Source of the DNA: Lotus japonicus
Lineage: Eukaryota > Streptophyta > Magnoliopsida > Fabales > Fabaceae
NCBI RefSeq assembly: GCF_012489685.1
Contig: NC_080043.1
Span: forward strand, 53,838,289-53,902,288
Length of the DNA stretch: 64,000 nt
Reading direction: 5' to 3'
Of the stretch, positions 9,447 to 21,171 are shown one piece after another. The notes under the pieces were generated by a model. It searched no databases, was not told the DNA's origin, and saw only the letters and a list, made by a program, of their open reading frames with translations. Within the stretch, counting starts at the first letter, position 1. Every line of letters starts with the position of its first letter. Position numbers and translations under genes: made by a program.

Positions 9447-12400
9447 CCATGTGTAACACCCCGATTTCTCGAGGGTCACTTTAGTAACCTTTTTCCAAAA
9501 ACGTGTGTAAATATTCGTTGAAATAAAACTTTTCAATAACATTGCTTACAAATAAAAAGTAGTAACATGAGAAATAGACTGAATAATTCATTTTATTAAT
9601 AAAAGCTTTGGAAGCGTACAATGATTCTTTCAAATTACAACATAATGATTAAACTAGTGTTCGACCGCCCCCGAGCCAACACCACAAGAAGGTCTCTAGG
9701 TTAGGTTCGAACCCTATAAACAAACTCAGCCCACCCCCAAGTACAGACTCAATTATCACACTCAATACCCGACTCATAGGCCGCATGCCTTCCAAGGCCT
9801 CCTCCAACGCTCGCATCATATCGTCTCGCATCCTTTGCTCTCGCCAATCCCATAGCTGAACCATCAGTCGCGCAGTCGATGTCTCGAGCCTTGCCGTCGT
9901 CCACATCAAGCAGATATAGGGTAGCATCTCGACTGATCACACGCATGCTTGTTGTCTAGGCGTTAAGCGCCCCAAACAACAAACATGCAAACAAGCAAGG
10001 GTCAACTTCTAACACACACACATCATAAGTAGGGTATACTACCCTATCACTCACAAGTTCTTCACTAAGCTAACATTCACAAATATGGGAACTATATTAA
10101 GAAGTTCTAAGGTTCACAAGTATAGGGAACTATCTCATAATTCTAAGTTTCACAAGTATAGGAAACTATCTCATAGTTAATTGTTAGTCAATGCTCGTGG
10201 ACATGCATGCAGCAGCTTTGGATATCCATAAGCCAATCCCTCATAGAAAGGCAGGACGAACACGACTCCACGATCGGGGTTGAACACCTCCAACGCACCA
10301 CTGCCCAACAGCTTGATGATCGGGGTTGGACCTCTCCAACGCACTGCCATTTCACGTTCGTCCATTGTTCAGGTCCATCCTCTGAACGTCACCACTGACT
10401 AGCCCAGTCCAGGTCACCAGCCGTGGCCAACCAAGCCCAGTCCAGGTCACTTGGCCCACAAATGCATGCCATGCAAGTCAGTCATCATCACTCGGCCCTA
10501 AGCCCATCACGTTCATCTCATATGAACAAAATATCGTAACATAGTAACTTGCATGCATATCAATAGAAGTAGCTAACATCCTAGGCATATAGGCATGTTC
10601 ATAATAACGCTAGCTAACATTTATTGCATCATCATCATATAGCATGTCTAGCACATATATCATCGATAGTCCTAGCATCATGCTTTCTAACAGTCACAAT
10701 CACTTACCAATTTATCTAGGCCGAGGCCGAAGTTCCCTTACTAGCATATTCGAAAATCATAAGGTCCTTAACATTTCACAATCATACAATCACAATCAAT
10801 CATAGCCGAAGTGCCCTTACCTCAAAGGTACGCTTTCCTAGAAGTCTCGGGTTGCTCCTTGAAGCTAGATCTACACTTGGAAATTTCCTACCAACGAACG
10901 GACAGAGTAATGTTACTAATCGGACAATCGAATCGATCATAAGCCCATCCCCTTGTTGATCACGAAATTCCCCCCCAAAAACCTTGAAAATCCAAAATCA
11001 TTTCTGTAAGACCCAAGATTTTAAGCTTAGGATCAGTGGAAGAGATTTCCATTTACGATTAGGGTTGATATATTGTGAAGGGAAACCTGAACTAGAGTTT
11101 ACCAAATGAAATAAATTTATGAAGGATCGTATCGAAGTCGATAAAAGTTATAGCACGATCGTTATACGCTTAAACCTAGGTCAGAAACCCTAATATATAG
11201 CTAATTTTCATTTATAGGCACGATGGAAGTTAATTCCAAAAATCTTCAGAGAAATGTTAGAACTTCTCTTTTTCCATATATCACAATCGTTTCGAGGCGA
11301 AACTCTAGGATCTACGAACGTCCGATTCCAATCATCGGAAGTTTGCCGAAACCGAATCCCTGGTATTTCAAAACCCTAGAATTTCTCGACAATGAAGACT
11401 TTATCTATTCAGAGCTTCAAATGAATATTCTACACGCGTACACCCATTTCTCTTGATGATTTCAATCTTTCTTCAGAAGGAAGTTTTCTATTCCGACATT
11501 CGATGCAAAAAGCAACTTATCGGGTAAAATAGTTTTATACCGACTATGCATTAGTTGCCAAAAATACAAGGAGACCTCTTTATGGTTTTGGAATTCTTTT
11601 GCCAAAACATATCTATTAATTCACGGAGAATGACGCCGGAAAAATCAGATTCGCGAAACTTTCATTTTCCCGCGATTTGCCATCTTCTATATATAGCAAG
11701 CAAGTGAGAAGAAATCACAAAACTCCACCATTTTCTACCCACCAAGGCCGCGAGTTGGAGAGGAGAGGAGGAGAAGAAGATTTTGTTCAATTCTTGCTTG
11801 ATCATTGATTAATCAATTGCTGCTTCAAGGTTTCGAGGTATAGTCGCTAATCCTTACCTCTGATCGCTTTTTCCATAGCTTTTCTGTAGAGTTTTCTGAG
11901 CGGATAGTTTATGGGTTTTTGCAAAACTATCATGAATCTTTCATTTCTGATTCTAAATCTCTTCTATATGTGCCCAAGATCACTTCTGCCGGATTAGATT
12001 TTCCGTTATGTCGCCGGAATTTCGCCGGAATCAATTTTAGCCTTAAATACCCATTTTTGGAGTTTTTGAGGTAAAGCTTCAACCTTTAGGCTAAAAACTA
12101 TCGCCTTAGCTTAGTGTTAGTAGGATTAGTTGTCATAAACGTCGTTGGTGACGTCCCTGCAAAATTTTATTTTTGGGATTTCAGTTTTGAAAATCCTAAG
12201 TTAAAAATCATGACCAAAATACCCCTGCGACAGTTTTTGATCCGATAATTTTTCCGAGTTCAGAATACCCTTAGTTACGGCTTATGAAAGCATAGGAACC
12301 AAGTTTGATCGAAGAAAAATCGAGCCCCAAAATTACCAAAAGTGGCCGAGCCCTATAGGGGAGGAGGAGGAGGAAATTTCCTTTTCCGAAAACTTGTCTT

Positions 12401-13402
12401 TAGCGCTAGATTATCGTACCTTAGAGTATAGATTACTTCGAGTAACCTTAGTGAGCATTGATAGCTTAGTTTCCGATAGATTTTGATAGAATTCTATGGT
12501 TTTACTTTAAAGGTTCTTTTGAAGAATTTCCTGAAGATCAAGGAGCTCATTGTGAAGGAACGTTTGAGGAGAACGCTGGAATAACTAGAGGTAAGGGCAA
12601 CTTACCTTACTAGCTAATGCTTTAGGTGTCGACGAATTCGACTTGATTTATTGTTTATGCACTTGTTTGTGATTGACTGGGAAAAGTTTTTTGAGGCTTC
12701 GGCTGACAATGTAGATGATTCATCTACTGAATGTTTTTGGAGATTGACTTACATGCTATGTGCTATGTGGGTAATCTAGGATGTGTGGTGCATGCCTTAT
12801 ATGCTAAGTGCTATGTGGTTATTGCTTATTATGTTGAAATATGACATGTTGATTGATGGTGCTGAGTTATTTATGCTTTAGCAATGAAATCTGAGTTTCT
12901 GAATAGTGAGAATAGCGGGCAGGTCATGCCGATTTTATTTTGAGAGTTTTGGGGAAAGTTTGATAGGACGAATGAGATTCGGGACTTGTTATGGTTTTTC
13001 ATGGATCGAGACATTCTCTGGAGTCATTTGGGATTTGGAGATCCCGGGAACTTATAAGATTCGCGATAAGATTAAAAGGATATTATTTTGTAAAGAAAAC
13101 TCATAAGACATTAAACAACCTCTAAATCTTCAAATAATGATAATAAACTCGAAAGGAAGCTGGGGATGAAGATCTTAGTTTTGGAAAACGAGGAGTGTCG
13201 TCGGATCCAAGTGTTGAGAAAGTTGAGTAGTTTTGAGTATGTTGATACTCTTGTGCTGTGGGAGCAGTTATGTCGTTGGGCTATCCGAGGGATAAGCCGG
13301 GAGACTGATAGTTTTCGAGTATGTCGATACTCTTTGCTCGCTGAGAAGTTTTTGACCATCGGATGGAGATGAGTCGGATGATTCGAGGAATCATCATGAG
13401 TT

Positions 13403-13573
13403 CAGTTTATGCCTTCGGGTACAGTTTATGCCTTCGGGTACAGTTTATGCCTTCGGGTACAGTTTATGCCTTCGGGTACAGTTTATACCTTCGGGTACCG
13501 TTTATGCCTTCGGGTACAGTTTATGCCTTCGGGTACAGTTTATACCTTCGGGTACAGTTTATACCTTCGGGTA
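13403..13573 (+). repeat. 19-bp tandem repeat, 9 copies (5' LTR)
   Basis: Nine head-to-tail copies of a 19-bp unit (CAGTTTATGCCTTCGGGTA and one- or two-base variants). The 3' LTR of the same element has seven copies at 19779-19911. The array belongs to the LTR sequence, since both LTRs were identical at insertion. Confidence 0.95.
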
Positions 13574-14023
13574 ATTCGGACATCGACGGGGGATATGATC
13601 GACCGTGAGGTTAGGATCGACCTGTTGATTGTCGGGCATAACGGAGGGAAAAGTCGACCCGCAGGGTTAGGACTGATCCGGCTATGTCAAGGTTGTAAGT
13701 GACACTCGGGGGTTATGGTCGACACAATGCCAGTGTTAGGACCGACTCAAACGTGCCCAGCCTATTCTTTCTAGAACCGTCGAGAGTGACGTTCCTTCGG
13801 GTAATTCGGACATCGACGGGGGATATGATCGACCGTGAGGTTAGGATCGACCTGTTGATTGTCGGGCATAGCGGAGGGAAAAGTCGACCCGTAGGGTTAG
13901 GACTGATCCGGCTATGTCAAGGTTGTAAGTGACACTCGGGAGTTATGGTCGACACAATGCCAGTGTTAGGACCGACTCAAACGTGCCCAGCCTACTCTTT
14001 CAGGAACCGTCGAGAGTGACGTT
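13564..14023 (+). repeat. 230-bp tandem duplication in the 5' LTR
   Basis: Two near-identical copies with a 230-bp period, both starting CCTTCGGGTAATTCGGAC (13564 and 13794). The same duplication occurs in the 3' LTR (19902 and 20132), so it predates this insertion. Confidence 0.92.
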
Positions 14024-14836
14024 GCATTGAAATATCATGCACTCTAATTGTATCGTTATGTGTTTTGATGAGTTGATGTTGATAAACATCGTTATGTGTT
14101 TTGATGAGTAGATGTTGATAGATATCGTTATGTGCTTTGATGATGGAATTGTACTAGAGTGTTGATAACATGTTATGTTTAAACCTTAGGGTAGACAATG
14201 CAGAACTTATATGTATATAGACAACATATATATATATATATACCCCTTATACTTTATCTGGTGTCTTGTATTCTCTATCCTATATTCCGTAAGTTGACCC
14301 TTGCACGTGCTACCAGTGTTTGGGGGGCTATGTATGCCCTTTTTGTCAGATGTCGTTGGTGGATTCTTCCGTGATTCCTCGTCGTTCGGGGAAGACCCGG
14401 AGCGAAATGACTACTATTGAGCCTTCGACGTGGACCCGGACTTCATGCATGACCAGATGGGAGTCGATGATGGAAGTATGGGGGATGGGTGATTAGAGTC
14501 TATTAAGGTTGGGTGTTAGTGTCCTAGCTCTGACTTATTCTTATTTTTGAGGGCTTGTGTTGCTGACACTTGACCTAACATTTTGGGATTGTACATTTTG
14601 CCTACGGGCGTTACACTTTTCTACTTTCCGTCATTGGAGGTTACTCGTGACGAGGTCGCTATTTACAGCGGGGGATGCTATATATATTGTATATTAGTTC
14701 TGTTGCCTTTCGCATTTGGGTTTTATTTAATTCAGTCTTGTCTTAGTTATTATCAAAAAAAAATATTTACGTTTTTCCGCATTAAGTTTACTTTTGGTTA
14801 CTAAAGTGACGCCACCGAAATCGGGGTGTTACATTG

Positions 14837-14848
14837 TGGTATCAGAGC
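14837..14848 (+). other. Primer-binding site, initiator tRNA-Met
   Basis: TGGTATCAGAGC three bases after the 5' LTR is complementary to the 3' end of plant initiator tRNA-Met and primes minus-strand cDNA synthesis. Confidence 0.93.
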
Positions 14849-15044
14849 TTGTCGAGTCTTTCGGGAGTTGTTGGGGAATAGGTCTTCTGTGCTAGGTTGT
14901 GTGACTCTGCAAAGAGTGAAAATTGATTGTCTGCAAGCGATTTTTCGCTTAAAAATTGATTGAAGTTATTGCTTAATCATATTGTATAGTTATGGAAATG
15001 CTATCTTATGATGAGTACTAACTGTTTGCTTAACTTAACAGAAC

Positions 15045-16238
15045 ATGGTGAACTCTAACCAACTTGCTGAGATGGTGGCCACTTTGGTCCAAGCAATGAC
15101 TGTACAGACGAATGACAATGCACATAGGCGTGCTACTGAGGATACACGCGAGCTACACCGGCTTCAGAGAGAAGTAGCCCTGGACCAGAACAGAGGACTG
15201 AATGATTTCAGAAGGCAGGATCCACCCAAGTTCACGGGTGGGACTGACCCGGACAATGCGGATTTGTGGATTCAAGAAATTGAGAAGATTTTCGAAGTAC
15301 TGCAGACTGCTGAAGGGGCTAAGGTGGGACTGGCAACTTATCTGCTGCTGGGCGACGCTGAGTACTGGTGGAAGGGTACCAGAGGAATTATGAGGGCTAA
15401 CCACGAAGAGGTGAATTGGAACTCCTTTCGTACTGCGTTTCTAGAGAAGTACTTTCCAACTAGCGCTCGAGACGAGCGGGAGGCACAATTTCTGACCCTG
15501 GGTCAAGGGAGCATGACCGTACCTGAGTATGCTTCCAAGCTGGAATCATTGGCTAAGCACTTCCAGTTTTTCAACAACCATGTTGATGAACGCTACATGT
15601 GTAAGCGGTTTCTGAATGGGCTGAGAGCAGACATCGAAGATTCAGTGAGGCCTTTGGGGATTATACGATTTCAAGCTTTGGTGGAGAAGGCCACAGAGGT
15701 GGAGCTGATGAAAAATAGAAGGAGGAATGGAGCTGGAACTGGGGGACCGATGAGGTCGAGTTCCCAAGACAATCTTGGAAAAGGAAGGTTTCAGATGAAG
15801 AAGCCTTATCAGCGCCCTATGGGGGAAGGTTATACCCTAGGACAGTACAAACCGATGACCCTTGCTACTGGAGGTGCAGGGAATCAAGTCGGCAACACGG
15901 ACGTGACATGTTTCAGGTGTGGGAAGACTGGACATTTTGCTGACAAGTGCCCAGTGACTGGACCAAGATGCTTTAATTGCAACCGAGTGGGACATCGAGC
16001 TGTGGATTGTAAGGCGCCCAAGAAGGAGCCATCTGTTAACACTGCAAGGGGAAAGCGCCTCACTACTAGGGGAAGAGTTTATATCATGGACGGAGGAGGA
16101 TCGAAGAAGTTAGCCAGAGGAGAGCGCAAGAACGACGGTAACCTTCTAACCATTCTTTCTCATTTCAGTATAATATATTCCATTACTCTCGTAGCGTGTG
16201 CAAACACACCTAACTTACTTATACTTTCTAAGCTTTGA
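15045..16238 (+). CDS. Gag of the Tekay/Del-like element
   Basis: A capsid-nucleocapsid polyprotein of 397 residues, open throughout. The retrotransposon gag domain lies at about residues 55-215 (motifs DADLW-like, YWWKG, FRTAFLEKYFP, LTLGQGSMTVPEYASK). Two CCHC zinc knuckles follow, starting at Cys289 (CFRCGKTGHFADKC) and Cys309 (CFNCNRVGHRAVDC), which bind genomic RNA. The start ATG is about 200 bp after the primer site. The last 40 residues no longer look like gag-protease sequence, so the frame runs out where pol has been lost. As particles need Gag in large amounts, an intact gag with dead pol suits a non-autonomous element. Confidence 0.9.
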   Translation: MVNSNQLAEMVATLVQAMTVQTNDNAHRRATEDTRELHRLQREVALDQNRGLNDFRRQDPPKFTGGTDPDNADLWIQEIEKIFEVLQTAEGAKVGLATYLLLGDAEYWWKGTRGIMRANHEEVNWNSFRTAFLEKYFPTSARDEREAQFLTLGQGSMTVPEYASKLESLAKHFQFFNNHVDERYMCKRFLNGLRADIEDSVRPLGIIRFQALVEKATEVELMKNRRRNGAGTGGPMRSSSQDNLGKGRFQMKKPYQRPMGEGYTLGQYKPMTLATGGAGNQVGNTDVTCFRCGKTGHFADKCPVTGPRCFNCNRVGHRAVDCKAPKKEPSVNTARGKRLTTRGRVYIMDGGGSKKLARGERKNDGNLLTILSHFSIIYSITLVACANTPNLLILSKL

Positions 16239-17315
16239 CCTTATAGTTATTACGCCTATTAATACCTTATTTGACCGTAGCTCGTATTTTAGCTATAGAA
16301 GTTATACGAGGTTTAGAATGACACGCTAAGCTTAGAAAGTAGTCTTTTACCGATGCGTTTAAAAGGAAGCTAGAAGCTGAAGAATGAATCTCATAGAGAT
16401 TTCTTATGGATAGTATACGTATGATGTCGAGGGCGTGTAGTTCCGTAGCGGAATCGTTGAGGATGTGAGGTCAGGATATTTGTGACTATTGGATGATAGG
16501 AACTCATTGACTGTTCCAGTGGGTTTTTCTAAATTTCACCTTCGATGTATTAGGCTTGATCAACTTAATATTGAGGGGGTGATATTCGGAATCAGAGCTG
16601 GCTATGGACTTTGATAGAAGGATTGGTAAGATTAACTTGATTGGATCGAGGATTAGTCGAGCTGGGAGGAAAAAGTTCGCATTAAGTATAAGTTCTCTTG
16701 CGAAGGAGATATAGTTTGAAGAAATGGATATTCATTTAGGAAGCATTGAAGAATTAACGGACATTAGAGGTCCCAACTTGGTGAAGGTTCAGGTTTTAAG
16801 TCTATGAATTGTTGTCTTAAGTTTCTAGGACTCGAAGTTGGTTAGAATTTGATAGAGAGATTAAGAAGTTGATTGACGAGGTGGTGATCAAGTTACAGAA
16901 AAGGGAAGTGTTAGTATTAAGATGAACACTTGAGGTTGTCATATTTGGACAAGTTGCTTAAAGTCTAAGAGTGAATGAAACTTGTTATGGATTTCGGTGA
17001 TACAAGCTAGAGATTAGCGAGTGAATTTTGCTAAGTGGAATGAGAATCTTTGGGTAAAGATTGACTTCAGAAGCTGGAGATCATATTCGAGTAAGAGTTT
17101 TAGTGGTGTTATCATTGATGATTGTAGTTAAACCTCGGCAAGTTGAAAGATGATATGTCTGTTGAGACGCCGTTGGTCAATATTGGGACTAGAAGAGTGA
17201 AACAATCGAAGGGAAAGCAGAGTGCTTTAGTAAGAGTTATTTGGAACAAAGACACAGACGATGCCATATGGGAGTTAGAGGAAAAGATCAAGAACAATAC
17301 TCAGAGCTTTTACTG
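16239..17315 (+). pseudogene. Degenerate, shortened pol of the Tekay/Del-like element
   Basis: About 1.1 kb replaces an expected 3-4 kb pol. Most has no open frame, but pieces are recognisable. Near 17055-17095 a garbled KIDFRS...IRVR resembles the RT motif KIDLRSGYHQIRV. At 17131-17315 an open 60-codon stretch ending in a TGA matches in pattern the chromovirus Pol C-terminus (...VKQSKGKQ...VRVIWN...AIWELEEKIK). Protease, the RT catalytic core, RNase H and the integrase core are missing. I infer large deletions followed by decay in an ancestor. Confidence 0.7.
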
Positions 17316-17360
17316 AACCCTAAGTTTCGAGGACGAAACTTTCTTTTTGGAGGGTAGTAA

Positions 17361-20300
17361 TGTAAGACCCAAGATTTTAAGCTTAGGATCAGTGGAAGAG
17401 ATTTCCATTTACGATTAGGGTTGATGTATTGTGAAGGGAAACCTGAACTAGAGTTTACCAAATGAAATAAATTTATGAAGGAGAAAGTTCAGGAAAAGTC
17501 AAAGGATCGTATCGAAGTCGATAAAAGTTATAGCACGATCGTTATACGCTTAAACCTAGGTCAGAAACCCTAATATATAGCTAATTTTCATTTATAGGCA
17601 CGATGGAAGTTAATTCCAAAAATCTTCAGAGAAATGTTAGAACTTCTCTTTTTCCATATATCACAATCGTTCGAGGCGAAACTCTAGGATCTACGAACGT
17701 CCGATTCCAAGCATCGGAAGTTTGCCGAAACCGAATCCCTGGTATTTCAAAACCCTAGAATTTCTCGACAATGAAGACTTTATCTATTCAGAGCTTCAAA
17801 TGAATATTCTACAAGCGTACACCCATTTCTCTTGATGATTTCAATCTTTCTTCAGAAGGAAGTTTTCTATTCCGACATTCGATGCAAAAAGCAACTTATC
17901 GGGTAAAATAGTTTTATACCGACTATGCATTAGTTGCCAAAAATACAAGGAGACCTCTTTATGGTTTTGGAATTCTTTTGCCAAAACATATTTATTAATT
18001 CACGGAGAATGACGCCGGAAAAATCAGATTCGCGAAACTTTCATTTTCCCGCGATTTGCCATCTTCTATATATAGCAAGCAAGTGAGAAGAAATCACAAA
18101 ACTCCACCATTTTCTACCCACCAAGGCCGCGAGTTTGAGAGGAGAGGAGGAGAAGAATATTTTGTTCAATTCTTGCTTGATCGTTGATTAATCAGTTGCT
18201 GCTTCAAGGTTTCGAGGTATAGTCGCTAATCCTTACCTCTGATCGCTTTTTCCGTAGCTTTTCTGTAGAGTTTTCTGAGCGGATAGTTTATAGGTTTTTG
18301 CAAAACTATCCTGAATCTTTCATTTCTGATTCTAAACCTCTTCTATATGTGCCCAAGATCACTTCTGCCGGATTAGATTTTCCGTTATGTCGCCGGAATT
18401 CCGCCGGAATCAATTTTAGCCTTAAATACCCATTTTTGGAGTTTTTGAGGTAAAGCTTCAACCTTTAGGCTAAAAACTATCGCCTTAGCTTAGTGTTAGT
18501 AGGATTAGTTGTCATAAATGTCGTTGGTGACGTCCCTGCAAAATTTTATTTTTGGGATTTCAGTTTTGAAAATCCTAAGTTAAAAATCATGACCAAAATA
18601 CCCCTGCGACAGTTTTTGATCCGATAATTTTTCCGAGTTCAGAATACCCTTAGTTACGGCTTATGAAAGCATAGGAACCAAGTTTGATCGAAGAAAAATC
18701 GAGCCCCACAATTACCAAAAGTGGCCGAGCCCTATAGGGGAGGAGGAGGAAAATTCCTTTTCCGAAAACTTGTCTTTCGCGCTAGATTATCGTACCTTAG
18801 AGTATAGATTACTTCGAGTAACCTTAGTGAGCATTGATAGCTTAGTTTCCGATAGATTTTGATAGAATTATGTGGTTTTACTTTAAAGGTTCTTTTGAAG
18901 AATTTCCTGAAGATCAAGGAGCTCATTGTGAAGGAACGTTTGAGGAGAACGCTGGAATAACTAGAGGTAAGGGCAACTTACCTTACTAGCTAATGCTTTA
19001 GGTGTCGACGAATTCGACTTGATTTATTGTTTATGCACTTGTTTGTGATTGACTGGGAAAAGTTTTCTGAGGCTTCGGCTGACAATGTAGATGATTCATC
19101 TACTGAATGTTTTTGGAGATTGACTTACATGCTATGTGCTATGTGGGTAATCTAGGATGTGTGGTGCATGCCTTATATGCTAAGTGCTATGTGGTTATTG
19201 CTTATTATGTTGAAATATGACATGTTGATTGATGGTGCTGAATTATTTATGCTTTAGCAATGAAATCTGAGTTTCTGAATAGTGAGAATAGCGGGCAGGT
19301 CATGCCGATTTTATTTTGAGAGTTTTGGGGAAAGTTTGATAGGACGAATGAGATTCGGGACTTGTTATGGTTTTTCATGGATCGAGACATTCTCTGGAGT
19401 CATTTGGGATTTGGAGATCCCGGGAACTTATAAGATTCGCGATAAGATTAAAAGGATATTATTTTGTAAAGAAAACTCATAAGACATTAAACAACCTCTA
19501 AATCTTCAAATAATGATAATAAACTCGAAAGGAAGCTGGGGATGAAGATCTTAGTTTTGGAAAACGAGGAGTGTCGTCGGATCCAAGTGTTGAGAAAGTT
19601 GAGTAGTTTTGAGTATGTTGATACTCTTGTGCTGTGGGAGCAGTTATGTCGTTGGGCTATCCGAGGGATAAGCCGGGAGACAGATAGTTTTCGAGTATGT
19701 CGATACTCTTTGCTCGCTGAGCAGTTTTTGACCATCGGATGGAGATGAGTCGGATGATTCGAGGAATCATCATGAGTTCAGTTTATGCCTTCGGGTACAG
19801 TTTATGCCTTCGGGTACAGTTTATGCCTTCGGGTACAGTTTATGCCTTCGGGTACAGTTTATACCTTCGGGTACAGTTTATACCTTCGGGTACAGTTTAT
19901 ACCTTCGGGTAATTCGGACATCGACGGGGGATATGATCGACCGTGAGGTTAGGATCGACCTGTTGATTGTCGGGCATAGCGGAGGGAAAAGTCGACCCGC
20001 AGGGTTAGGACTGATCCGGCTATGTCAAGGTTGTAAGTGACACTCGGGGGTTATGGTCGACACAATGCCAGTGTTAGGACCGACTCAAACGTGCCCAGCC
20101 TATTCTTTCTAGAACCGTCGAGAGTGACGTTCCTTCGAGTAATTCGGACATCGACGGGGGATATGATCGACCGTGAGGTTAGGATCGACCTGTTGATTGT
20201 CGGGCATAGCGGAGGGAAAAGTCGACCCGCAGGGTTAGGACTGATCCGGCTATGTCAAGGTTGTAAGTGACACTCGGGAGTTATGGTCGACACAATGCCA

Positions 20301-21171
20301 GTGTTAGGACCGACTCAAACGTGCCCAGCCTACTCTTTCAGGAACCGTCGAGAGTGACGTTGCATTGAAATATCATGCACTCTAATTGTATCGTTATGTG
20401 TTTTGATGAGTTGATGTTGATAAACATCGTTATGTGTTTTGATGAGTAGATGTTGATAGATATCGTTATGTGCTTTGATGATGGAATTGTACTAGAGTGT
20501 TGATAACATGTTATGTTTAAACCTTAGGGTAGACAATGCAGAACTTATATGTATATAGACAACATATATATATATATATACCCCTTATACTTTATCTGGT
20601 GTCTTGTATTCTCTATCCTATATTCCGTAAGTTGACCCTTGCACGTGCTACCAGTGTTTGGGGGGCTATGTATGCCCTTTTTGTCAGATGTCGTTGGTGG
20701 ATTCTTCCGTGATTCCTCGTCGTTCGGGGAAGACCCGGAGCGAAATGACTACTATTGAGCCTTCGACGTGGACCCGGACTTCATGCATGACCAGATGGGA
20801 GTCGATGATGGAAGTATGGGGGATGGGTGATTAGAGTCTATTAAGGTTGGGTGTTAGTGTCCTAGCTCTGACTTATTCTTATTTTTGAGGGCTTGTGTTG
20901 CTGACACTTGACCTAACATTTTGGGATTGTACATTTTGCCTACGGGCGTTACACTTTTCTACTTTCCGTCATTGGAGGTTACTCGTGACGAGGTCGCTAT
21001 TTACAGCGGGGGATGCTATATATATTGTATATTAGTTCTGTTGCCTTTCGCATTTGGGTTTTATTTAATTCAGTCTTGTCTTAGTTATTATCAAAAAAAA
21101 ATATTTACGTTTTTCCGCATTAAGTTTACTTTTGGTTACTAAAGTGACGCCACCGAAATCGGGGTGTTACA
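17361..21171 (+). mobile_element. 3' LTR of the Tekay/Del-like element
   Basis: Starts TGTAAGACCC directly after the purine-rich GGAGGGTAGTAA and ends GGTGTTACA beside the ATTTC duplication. It is near-identical to the 5' LTR, retains 24 bp lost from the 5' LTR near 17482, and has seven 19-bp repeats (19779-19911) and the 230-bp duplication (19902-20361). Confidence 0.93.
19779..19911 (+). repeat. 19-bp tandem repeat, 7 copies (3' LTR)
   Basis: Seven copies of the unit that occurs nine times in the 5' LTR. The loss or gain of two units must postdate insertion, or reflect template slippage in that replication cycle. Confidence 0.95.

Larger units (their letters stand above)
11005..14833 (+). 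mobile_element. 5' LTR of the Tekay/Del-like element
   Basis: Begins TGTAAGACCC and ends GGTGTTACA. A TATA box (TATATATAG, about 11689-11697) marks the likely promoter. Compared with the 3' LTR it lacks 24 bp near 11122 and has two more copies of the 19-bp tandem repeat. It also holds a 230-bp tandem duplication. Confidence 0.93.
11005..21171 (+). mobile_element. Tekay/Del-like Ty3 element, non-autonomous, recent
   Basis: A 10.2-kb plus-strand element flanked by perfect ATTTC duplications (11000-11004 and 21172-21176). It has very long LTRs (3829 and 3811 bp), a tRNA-Met primer site, an intact gag with two zinc knuckles, and only a degenerate pol. The end of the internal region (frame closing with WELEEK...) followed by the purine-rich GGAGGGTAGTAA before the 3' LTR is usual for Tekay/Del chromoviruses. 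The two LTRs differ at roughly 25-30 positions by eye plus a few indels, so insertion is recent. Because pol is ruined but the copy is young, it probably moved with enzymes supplied by a relative. Confidence 0.92.

Noticed and set aside
9649..10398. Frames of 60-90 codons on both strands
   Set aside because: They are inside the 3.0-kb minus-strand solo LTR, overlap one another in shadow frames and show no domain.
13403..13573. Regular short repeats that might be a CRISPR array
   Set aside because: The units are head-to-tail without spacers and lie in a plant LTR; this is a minisatellite.
13363..13702. Repetitive open frames rich in PSGTVYAFGYSL-type units
   Set aside because: They are translations of the 19-bp tandem array in the LTR; 19 is not a multiple of three, so frames cycle, and no gene is implied.
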